Made by a program: the position numbers and the translations under genes. The notes below the pieces were generated by a model. It made no database searches, was not told the origin of the DNA, and was given only the letters and a program-made list of their open reading frames with translations. Below are positions 55,987 to 64,000 of a DNA stretch of 64,000 nucleotides, piece after piece (positions within the stretch are counted from its first letter, which is position 1; each line of letters begins with the position of its first letter). Origin of the DNA: Adiantum capillus-veneris (taxonomy: Eukaryota > Streptophyta > Polypodiopsida > Polypodiales > Pteridaceae); assembly GCA_014529385.2 (NCBI GenBank), contig CM043971.1:54972209-55036208 (forward strand), read 5' to 3'.

Positions 55987-57498
55987 TCTGTGTTGTGAAG
56001 GGCCTCTAAGAAGAGGTGTGGTCAGACCAAGCTATTTGTAGCGTGATCATCCTGTATGAAGAAGGGAAGCCAAACTGAGAAGTCTGCGTTGTGAAGAACC
56101 TCTGAGAAGATGAAAAGCCATACCAATTTGTATGCACCGTCTTGCCTGTATGTCTTGCTTCCAATCCTCCGGTGTCAACCAAAAGAGAATCCACAACAAC
56201 AAAGCCACCAAATTGCAAACTTGGTGTGGCTCTCAATGTGAATGAGTTGTGTGTGGCCTACTACCTAGGTCGAGGGATAATTCTACTGTAAGGTTACCAA
56301 GGGCGAGTGTAAGCAACTCCAGAGGTAACAATCCAAATGATCAGTAGTGTAGAAGAGAAATTGCACTACCATCCAAGCCAAGCTTTGGGTGACTCCAGAT
56401 GTAGTTGGGGGATGCCTGATCTCCCATATCTCCAAGAGACTCTAAAGAACTGAAGTCCCACTCCAGCATATAAATCCAAGCAACGAACCTATCCAAGAAG
56501 AGATCTAAGATCCTCTCCCTATGTCCATGTAGATGCTCATGTGGAAGCAAGTGATCTGATGTGTCAAGGTCAAGTGGTAAGTGTCTGCCACCCAAGATGG
56601 TGGTGTCTTCTTTGCGAATGTCAAAATCCCATATGCCATAAGCATAGTCATATCTCGCATGAACTCCTCTGATGAGTGCATAGGTGTGTCCATAGCAAAC
56701 CACAAGTCACCACCCCCTCTGGAGTGTGGTTGTAATGAATTGATCTCTCAAGGATCGTACACGTGTAGATGATCAAGCCGATGTAAAAGATACCGTGTAC
56801 TGCAGCAGTCAGTAAGAGACCACATGGACCACCACTGGATTGTGTTATGGCTGTAGGTAACTTCATCCTCTGTGTAAAACACAAGCCAAGTGGTTGTTTT
56901 CCACCCAAAAACACAACTGCAAGGTGATGAAAATGATGTTGTCCAATTATTTTCAGCATGCTTGTATGCTCTTGGCAGGGTCCAGAGCGGTGCAAAGGGT
57001 TTGGGGAGGGTGGGGAATCAATGTCACAACCCCTGTGGCCTGAAAATTGACAAAATAACAGGTACATGTGGTTGAAATATAAGGTAAACAAAGAGGATTT
57101 TGGCAAGCAAGGCACCAGATGCCAAGCCGGGTTGGTGGATACAAGACTTGAGGTTGGAAGCCCAACACTGCCCCCCTTTGCTAAAAATGCTATTGTTTGC
57201 CAAAAATGCAGATATGACTGAAAATGTAGGTTGTACGGAGGGATTTTCCGTGATAAAAATGCCCAAAAAAGGTAGTGCTAGTAGCCAGAAATTGATCGCC
57301 AAGTGTGGGAGCAAAAAAATGTAGGTGGAGGTGGGTCTTCATGACAAAAAAGTACCAAATTTCTTGTACCTGGCTTTTGCAAAACACTGGCTGATATGAC
57401 CCCTTGGGAGGAGAACCTCATGCTGATGATGAAGCGCTGGTCCCAGGCCATGGAAAGCTTGAAGCTGTTGATACCATGTGTATTGGAAATCGATACCA
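55987..57498. other. Element H internal DNA, right part
   Basis: No convincing gene. Minus-strand frames at 56341-56703 and 56648-57115 overlap each other and show no domain. A motif around 56790-56835 (CTGCAGCAGTCA ... ACCACC) resembles 50525-50575, so the interior is built of diverged repeats. A second GATACCATG lies at 57471. Confidence 0.5.
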
Positions 57499-57717
57499 TG
57501 CGAGAGTGTGCATGTGTGGAAGCGTTAGAGAGGAGATGAGAGAGAGAGATAGTAGACACAAAACGCTGGTGTAGGGAAGAGGGGGTGATTAGGCCCCCAT
57601 GACTACCATCGCAAAAGACCCATACAATGCCAGATAATATACATGAAATGGGTAACCCCCTGGCCCCATATATATGAGTGCCCAAGGGAGTCCATACTAG
57701 GCAGACGATTGAGAGGA

Positions 57718-57771
<54 letters not shown>

Positions 57772-57953
57772 GACACAAAACGTTGGTGTAGGGAAGAGGG
57801 GGCGATTAGGCCCCCATGACTACCATCGCAAAAGACCCATACAATGCCAGATAATATATATGAAATGGGTACCCCTCTGGCCCCATATATATGAGTGCCA
57901 AAGGGAGTCCATACTAGGCAGACGATTGCCCCAAACCTGGGCAGTCGGACACA
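57499..57953 (-). repeat. Element H LTR, right copy, with internal tandem duplication
   Basis: Begins TGCGAGAGTGTGCATG and ends CAGTCGGACACA on the plus strand. A segment of about 190-215 bp is present twice in tandem (from about 57525 and from about 57712), the second with an expanded GA run. Confidence 0.75.
57719..57768. repeat. GA microsatellite in right H LTR
   Basis: About 25 GA units at the start of the second tandem copy. Confidence 0.95.
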
Positions 57954-57961
57954 TATTTACA

Positions 57962-58758
57962 TTAATAAACATTGTTACTACTTTCTTGAATAATGATATG
58001 AAGAATATGTAATGCAGCCTCGCGATTTTGTCAATGAAGGACAAGAAACAAAAGTGTGCAAATGGGTTGAAGTAGTCTCCTCATGCTTGGTATGAGAAAG
58101 CTGACACTCATTTGGTTAAACAAGGCTTTTGTGATAGTCCAACTAAAAGCACTTTGTATATCAAACATGAGGGTGATGTATATCTCATCGTATTTTGTAT
58201 GTGGACAATTTGTTGATTACTAGTCCAAATGTGATGCACATTGTTGAATTCAAGGTAGAATTGAATGCTACCTTCAAGATGAAAAAAAATCGGTATTTTT
58301 GCATCATTACTTGGGCATACAATTCAAGTAGTGTGCTCGGTGTAAAACTACCATATCACGTGCGTTCAAGGCATGTTTGTAAAACCCCTTATCTGTGAAT
58401 TTTTAAAGGAATATAATGTACCCTTTTTTTTTTAATTCGTAAGTTTTTTCAAATTTTGAAAAATATTATCCTTCTGTATATACATTTATATAATTTTCAA
58501 GAACTTTAAATACACTTTTTGTTGAGCTCACGTGATAGGTTACATTTTTCTTAGGTGACCTCCCCGAGGCAGTGTGATGGAAGTATTGCTTTGTGTCAAG
58601 CAAGATACATAGAAAAAATATTATGTAAGTTTGGACTTGAGGACTGCAAACCTATTGCTACTCCCATGGAAAGAGATTTAAAATTGAGTCTTCATGATGC
58701 TAGAGGTCTTGCTGATGAAACTCTTTATTACTATTGTTAGATGTCTTATTTTAGTATG
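57962..58758 (+). pseudogene. C3a reverse transcriptase fragment
   Basis: Readable blocks match C1 RT: QPRDFVNEG-like text at 58015, then MYVDNLLITSPNVMHIVEF (second catalytic Asp of YVDD changed to Asn) and, after the miniature element, CKFGLEDCKPIATPM. Frames are broken and a 233-bp insertion at 58336 separates the palm from the thumb part. Confidence 0.8.
58336..58568. mobile_element. Miniature inverted-repeat element, copy 2, 233 bp
   Basis: Starts CTCGGTGTAAAACTACC and ends (reversed) CTCGGGGAGGTCACC, with inner repeats TATCACGTGCGTTCAA and (reversed) TATCACGTGAGCTCAA. Flanked by GTAGTGTG (58328-58335) and GCAGTGTG (58569-58576). C1 and C2 have an empty site. Same family as 52582-52800. 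Confidence 0.85.
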
Positions 58759-59340
58759 CAATATAGGCCAGATATTCAATTTTCAATCTCACAAGTCAGT
58801 AGATTTATGCATAGCCCAGGGTTTAAGCATTGGCAATTTGTTAAAAGTATCTTTTGCTACTTCAATGGAACTTTATAGCTTGGGTTGTTTAATGCCAATG
58901 GGGGATCATTGCCACCAAATTTTCATGCTTTTTTAGACTCAGATTAGGCTAGTGGTTATGACACACGAGTATCCACAAGTGGTTTTTCTTTCATGCTCTG
59001 CAGTTCATGCATATCATGGTTGAGCAAGAAGAAACATATTGTGGAAACTTCCAATTGTGAATTTAAGTACAGAGCAATCTTCACAGCTATGTTTAAGTGT
59101 GTATGGCTCAAATGCCTAAATTTGGGTGTTGGATAGGACACTGATGCCATCATCTACACTAACACTTAGAGCACATTGGCAATTGCAAGGAGCCTAGATT
59201 TTGATGCTCGCACAAAGCACATTGAGGTGCATTATCACTACGACAGGGGGAGACTCTCAGTAGAAGAGATCAACTTGGCTTATGTGTTGACACAGGACAA
59301 CCTTATAGATCTATTCACAAAAGGCATTGCCTTGTGATAA
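58759..59340 (+). pseudogene. C3a RNase H fragment
   Basis: Shifted frames give text matching C1 RNase H: SCISWLSKK-like DNA at 59010, and the TDSQS position at 59157 is interrupted by TAG. HIEVHYHY-equivalent DNA lies at 59218-59240. It is decayed beyond function. Confidence 0.75.
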
Positions 59341-59466
59341 GTTCAAAGATTTTTGCAAAGCTTTGGGCTTGCTTCCCTTTGTGGATTGATCATGTCCTCA
59401 GGGTATGGCTCTTTCCTATACACTATGTGCCAACTCTCATTCACCACACCACTCACAGGGGGGATT

Positions 59467-59719
59467 TGTTACCATATATCTGGTACTGATGTGTGTGAAC
59501 ACATCACTACCACATATATGTGGGAACGCACTTAGGACAACCGGGGCACTTTTTCCCTCACTAGGAGGTTTTTTCCCTCGTGCATTGTATATACGTCCAT
59601 CACTCTAGGGATAACTTATCTTTCTATTTGTGTACTTGCAATACACTCTTTGTTGCATGCCTTCAGATTCATCATCTTCTCCAAACTATGTGTGCATTCT
59701 TGAAACCCTAATTCCAACA
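59467..59719 (+). repeat. C3a 3' LTR, about 253 bp
   Basis: Begins TGTTACCATATATCTGG after ACAGGGGGGATT and ends CCCTAATTCCAACA. Confidence 0.9.
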
Positions 59720-59723
59720 CCAA

Positions 59724-60158
59724 TCATTCAATTTTTTGAATCTCATTCTTCATCAAACATAAGAGGCTCCTCCTTGTCACACATACTTGAAATAGCCAAA
59801 GCTTAACATTACGATGCACAAGTAGCAGATGGGAACCAAAACAAGCATAACTAGACAAAAGAGGATCCAATCTAGTGTCACTCAAAGTATGCACCAGCCA
59901 TTTTGGCATACCTCTAACTTCCTCATTTTCAGCCATATCCTCATCAATTGCATCATTTACATCTACATCACTGATATGTGACATCACTGGAAATCTTAAT
60001 ATTTTCCCATTCAAATTTACCTTCATATTCCCACCATTGAAAAGAGACAACAAGTTATTAGAAATTTCTTGTGAGCTTACACCTATCTCTTTAGAGCATG
60101 GCAACAAGGACCAAAATACATATTTCACAAAAACAACATCTTGCAAAGTCAAGTACAT
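59724..60158 (-). pseudogene. C3b integrase-RT linker and RT start
   Basis: The frame gives LQDVVFVKYVFWSLL, SQEISNNLLSLFNGG and ENEEVRGMPKWLVHTL, matching the C1/C2 linker, followed by the RT N-terminus (NEIQKIE). No catalytic part is included. Confidence 0.8.
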
Positions 60159-61413
60159 TCTAATTGTGGATGATATAACCTATACCCCTTGCTCTTCACT
60201 TTGTAACCAACAAAGATGCATTTGATAGCCTTATCATTGCTTAGTTGTGGAAGTAGAGCATAAGCCAAGCAGGCAAAAGCATGCAAGTAATCAATTTGAT
60301 GGCTTCTTATCATGCCATGCCTCATCTAGAGTCAGACTGCAAAGATTTAGTGGGACACTTGTTAAGTATGTAGGCAGTACAAGTGATAGTCTCTAACCAA
60401 AAAGCAGGTGGAAAAGCTAAGCTTTTGACCATACATCATGCAATCTCCATAATGAGCTTTTTTTACTCTCATCAACACCATTTTTTTGAGGTGTATAAGG
60501 CATTGTACATTGGTGTCTTATCCCACAACCAACCAGAAATGCATCAAATTCTTTTAACATATACTCCCTCCCTCAAAACATCATAATGGAGGGTGCCCAT
60601 AGTATAACAAGATACATTCTCAATCAACAACAAAAATTATTTCAAGCACATAATCACTTTGGAATTATCTATGAGTGGATATACCCATGCATTCCATGAG
60701 TAATCATCAATCAAAGTCACGAAGTACAAATGATTACTAAAGGAAGGAGCATCAGGCTGCAACCATCACTCTAAACATGCTACTACTTGCAAGTAGCACA
60801 CACTGAACCACCTTTCAAAGACCTAGAGTGTTGCATTTTCCCCAAAATAAAGCTTTCACAAACATGCTTAGATGGTGCCTTGAAAGGGACAATGAGGCAA
60901 CCATATCAAATTTCTACAAACGCATCAAACTAGCAAAATTTAGATGCCCAAAATGTGCATGCCATAGTTTAGCATATGCAATAGCTTTAAAATTTGTAAT
61001 TGCATTTGCAAATATTTTTGCACACTTGTCATAAAAATTAAGCTTGTATAGCCCATGAGACAAGGTATGTGATGCCACCATAGTATCACCTGAACTAAGA
61101 TCATGAACATTGCATTTTTCATCCATAAACTTTACAATAAGGCCAAGTCTTGCTAATGCATAAACATAAAAAATAAATTCTTCTTGATCCCAAGTGCAAA
61201 AAGTATATCGAAAAATGTGAAATAACTACCATTAATTGTAGTGAGCACAATATTTCCAAGTCCTTGAACTAGATAATAGGCATTGTTGGCACGAGTGATA
61301 GTATTCCCATCAGAGACAACATCAAGGAAAATGAACAAGTTACAATGATATGTAATGTGCTTTGTCTTACCACTGTCAAAATACCACACATGTGAATCTA
61401 TAGCATCAATCAT
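60159..61413 (-). pseudogene. C3b protease and integrase
   Basis: 60914-61126 gives NAMFMI/CNVHDLSSGD and LWHAHFGHLNFASL (GAG-pre-integrase His). 61153-61413 has HVWYFDSGKTKHIT with the protease D-S-G intact. Integrase catalytic blocks at 60440-60780 are recognisable only by DNA similarity to C2. Stops and shifts are frequent. Confidence 0.75.
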
Positions 61414-61499
61414 GCATGCATCATGGATGAAAGGGTCATACTACTTACACCACACACTAAAATCCCATATTGCATCAACAATAGAATTTGTAGATTTTG

Positions 61500-62440
61500 C
61501 AATGGCTACATTTGAAGAAGATTCACTTTATTTTTGACGTGCCTCTTTAGACTTTAGCTTAGGAAACTGCTTTATCAGATAAGCAACAAATCTACAATAG
61601 CTACAATGCAACTTTTTCTTTCCTCTTTCAATAGATATATCATGTGCATTGATGTTATGGGAGGCATTTATCACACATGTTTTGCTATGTGAAGGAGGAA
61701 CATTGAAAGTAGTAAAATTGTTACTGCTACGGCTTCTTTGTGCAACAATAAAGGACTAATCAGCATCGTGTTGCTTAGCCCTACTTTTTCTTGATATAGC
61801 CTCTTGTAAAACAACAAAGTGACCAACACATCAAACTTAACAATGTGATCATTTCCATGTGCAACAAGCCTCCAAGTGGAAGCAAAATTACATTACAAAT
61901 CTAGTAATGCATCCATGACAATCTGCACAAGTGAATTTTCAAGAATAGCTTCACCTGTAGTAATGAGTTTCTCATTGATATCTTTGATTTTGGCAAGAAA
62001 AATGCCCATTTCATTTTTCTTTTCATGACCTTTAATTATAGTTGTTTACATAGATGATATTTTTGGCCTCATTGTGACCTACATAGAAGCCAACTAGAAT
62101 GTCCAAAGCTTGGTTTGGCTAAACAAATGGGAGGAGTAATGGTGTGCTTGATAAAAAACACAATCAATGCATGCACCTATGCAACTCTAATATCCCAATG
62201 AGCCTATTCAATTGTAAGTAAAACAACCCTAGGAGTAGGAGCAAAATTGCTAGAACTTACAATATCCTCCATAGAATCTATATCCACAAAACTTGGGCGT
62301 ACATCATAACCTTTAGCAATGTTTCATACACCCTTTGAAATGAGTACATGCTACATCATGTAAGCCCACAATCGATAGTTTTTCACATCCAATTTGTCAT
62401 TAATAAGCAAAATCTTGAAAACATTATTGCTCCAGTTATA
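61500..62440 (-). pseudogene. C3b gag remnant
   Basis: DNA is collinear with C2 gag (knuckle region at about 61560-61620, MDAFL-region at about 61990, start region near 62410), but no frame longer than about 60 codons survives. Identified by nucleotide resemblance to C2, not by protein. Confidence 0.65.
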
Positions 62441-62703
62441 GTGAAAGACTCAAAACCTGATGTAGCCCAAACTGCGAGTAGAAATTGAAGGGAAACTAGA
62501 CAGTAGGTTGTCGAAGACCTATCATGAAAAAAAATTCAATAGAAGAATTCTACACAAAAGGATGAAATTGCCTAAGCAGTACCTATAGTAGTGTAAGCGG
62601 AGGTCAAAATGAGCGTGAATTAGAATTTTGAACTACTCATGCTTGCTAACATAGTCACTAGCATCAACCTGCTCACTTTCTTAGATTTTGGTGCGATTTA
62701 AAT

Positions 62704-62773
62704 TGTTGCAGTTAGGGTTGTAGGAATGCACACAACTTGGAGATGAAGAAGAAGCTCAAGGCACACAATTGAG
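62704..62773 (-). repeat. C3b 5' LTR remnant
   Basis: Plus strand begins TGTTGCAGTTAGGGTTG and follows C2's LTR to CACACAATTGAG, then stops. The primer site is degenerate. Confidence 0.8.
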
Positions 62774-63468
62774 GGTCTACAATTGCTAGCACAAGAGTAG
62801 TAACCAAAGACGATTTAAGCCTATCAAAGATACGTTGCTACTCTTCCTCGCAATCAAAAGCATGTCAAAGATTAAAGTAGTCAAAGCCACTTTATTCTTA
62901 TCGATCAGTAGAGCCAAAGCTTAAAGTAGCCTAGACGCTCGAGCATTTCACGGTGAGCACTTTTTGGAAATCAGGTGGGACAATCCTCAAAGATTCTCAC
63001 AATTCCCTTTGCTTTGGAGTGATGACCATCCACTTTGCAACACATAAACAAACACATCACGAATGACACTTTGCACTAAAACAAGTTTCACCCATGTGTT
63101 AAATTTGAAAAAAAAGAACTTTTATACACTACAAGAGCATAATGTGTAAACAACGCTGGTTTAACATTAAGTTGAGTGAAAGCAACCCATATAATAATGT
63201 CAAAATAATAATGTCAAAAGGCTTTAGAGTTTACTTACTATGAAGCCGACTAGTAATGCCAAATGGCTTTAGGGATTACATATTTATTTATGCAACATTA
63301 GGATATGGTGTGCTTTAGTTGTTGTAGTCGATATTGTGATTGTCATCGTCATTTGTCGTCGCTATTGTCGTTGTCATTGTCATCACTTTTTCCATTGTTG
63401 GCACCACCACACTGCGCGTGCAAAGTAAAGAAGGAGCTCCACACTTGTGTCCAAACCTCCACATGCCT
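62774..63468. other. Unassigned, AT-rich
   Basis: No gene is seen. A GTC/GTT-rich simple-sequence stretch lies at 63315-63390. Frames over it are low-complexity Val/Ile/Thr runs. Confidence 0.5.
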
Positions 63469-63837
63469 TTAGAAGCTTCTCCGCTCATTTGCACTATGAT
63501 ATCCAAACTCTCCCCAATTCATTATTGCATTGTGGGCAAGAGTGGCACAATGTTTGACATTCTCCTCGATCAAATTTTCAACCTTTTCTACCTCATTCAA
63601 AGTGAAAAATAGGGATTTTGTGGTTTTGTAGGTTTCAAAGAAAGCTTGTGTGTTGTTGCATATGCTTTCTGCTTCACAAAAGTTAATCATTACATATAAA
63701 GTATTGAGAATGTACTCACCTTGAGGATTATTGATAGGGTCAATGTGTGGGGCTGCTCGTGCACGACCAGAAGCTCCTCCTTGCTCAAAAGCTTTCCCAT
63801 GCTCATAGTGTTTGTATTGAAGAATGTTTTGTTGAAT
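63469..63837 (-). CDS. Open frame of unknown function, possibly an exon
   Basis: A minus-strand frame is open for about 122 codons from 63837 (after TGA 63838-63840) to a stop at 63469; the first ATG is at 63690. It includes YKHYEHGKAFEQGG, then ARAAPHIDPINNPQGEY and a helical Lys/Glu-rich part (LNEVEKVENLIEENVKH). Composition looks protein-like, and no repeat family covers it. I recognise no domain. It could be an exon of a host gene or of another transposon. Confidence 0.35.
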   Translation of the reverse strand: MQQNILQYKHYEHGKAFEQGGASGRARAAPHIDPINNPQGEYILNTLYVMINFCEAESICNNTQAFFETYKTTKSLFFTLNEVEKVENLIEENVKHCATLAHNAIMNWGEFGYHSANERRSF

Positions 63838-63840
63838 TCA

Positions 63841-64000
63841 CCTTTTAAAAGAGAAGTAAAGTCATGTTAATATTTGAAGGAATTTGTACCATCGCTTTTG
63901 GATGAGGCATAATATTTTATACTGCACTTTGAATAAAATATCACATTAAAAAAAAATGTTGTATTCAAAATTGAAAAATATGGATTACATTAAATATTAA
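63841..64000. other. AT-rich end of window
   Basis: Nothing recognisable; A/T runs near 63945-64000. Confidence 0.4.

Larger units (their letters stand above)
49689..57953 (-). mobile_element. Element H: LTR element with no clear coding region, hosting C2
   Basis: Related direct repeats at 49689-49926 and 57499-57953 bound about 2.2 kb of non-coding DNA plus copia copy C2. Next to the right repeat, the minus strand reads CATGGTATCAACAGC, close to the initiator-Met primer type, which would fit minus orientation. I see no gag or pol. The flanks do not match each other: left is D integrase, right is copia RT, so the two ends may come from different insertions. Confidence 0.6.
57954..59719 (+). 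mobile_element. Copia piece C3a: RT, RNase H and 3' LTR
   Basis: Plus-strand relative of C1 from about 21465 to its 3' LTR end. It starts exactly where H's right LTR stops and ends exactly at an LTR terminus (59719), next to C3b in the opposite orientation. It is more decayed than C1 or C2. Confidence 0.85.
59720..62773 (-). mobile_element. Copia piece C3b: RT start, integrase, gag, leader, partial LTR
   Basis: Minus-strand relative of C2 from about 52420 up to its 5' LTR. It begins at the C3a LTR terminus and ends in 70 bp of LTR (62704-62773) before homology stops. All frames are broken. Confidence 0.85.

Noticed and set aside
56341-57115. Minus-strand frames inside H, possibly a protein gene
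   Set aside because: They overlap each other in different phases and carry no domain; codon pattern not convincing.
57278-57778. 166-codon minus-strand frame starting with Leu-Ser repeats
   Set aside because: Begins in the GA microsatellite of H's LTR and runs through duplicated LTR sequence.
49684-57958. Five-base target duplication for H (TCATT against TATTT)
   Set aside because: Too many mismatches; other border choices do not improve it, so no duplication is claimed.
63340-63612. Plus-strand Val/Ile-rich frame
   Set aside because: Starts in GTC/GTT simple sequence and overlaps the better minus-strand frame.

Overview
The window looks like nuclear DNA of a land plant with a large, repeat-rich genome. 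Every coding region I can identify belongs to an LTR retrotransposon (Ty1/copia or Ty3/gypsy, including a chromodomain element), and several have plant-type primer binding sites for initiator tRNA-Met or a tRNA-Asp-like primer. A fern is possible but is not shown by the sequence. I find no intact host gene, no tRNA or rRNA gene and nothing bacterial.

Layout. 1-484: minus-strand copia-type 5' LTR with primer site, cut by the window edge. 485-3590: decayed minus-strand gag/protease-like reading frames. 3591-5642: low-complexity non-coding DNA, including an 82-bp GA tract. 5648-16343: element A, a complete 10.7-kb chromovirus with 2.8-kb LTRs and the 5-bp target duplication CGACA. 16349-18042: 5' LTR, primer site and leader of a minus-strand gypsy element (B), into which A inserted. 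18043-23036: copia copy C1 (+), joined head-to-head to an inverted leader and followed by an inverted LTR scrap. 23874-49688: gypsy element D (+), same LTR family as B, taken apart by later insertions: E (26734-32466, non-autonomous gag-pro element, minus, target duplication ACGT), F (36130-45411, complete gypsy element, target duplication TGCGC) and G (about 46784-48334, unclassified). 49689-57953: element H, which carries copia copy C2 (50630-55986, minus). 57954-62773: two further copia pieces, C3a (+) and C3b (-). 62774-64000: unassigned, with one open frame of unknown nature.

Two short 219-233 bp elements with related terminal inverted repeats and 8-bp target duplications sit inside C2 and C3a, and appear to be one family of miniature transposon.

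The most interesting point is element A. Both LTRs contain a short reading frame that ends at a good splice donor. A splice acceptor downstream of the primer site joins it in frame to an unknown 175-codon ORF. That ORF lies ahead of gag and is followed by two AATAAA signals. The element may therefore make a spliced accessory mRNA whose first exon is encoded in the LTR. All six premature stops in A's main frames are TAG, as expected if methylated CAG sites have decayed. Other points are the extra coiled-coil ORF 3' of pol in F, the repeats of about 300 bp with a palindromic core in D's leader, and the mismatched flanks of H, which suggest recombination between LTRs.
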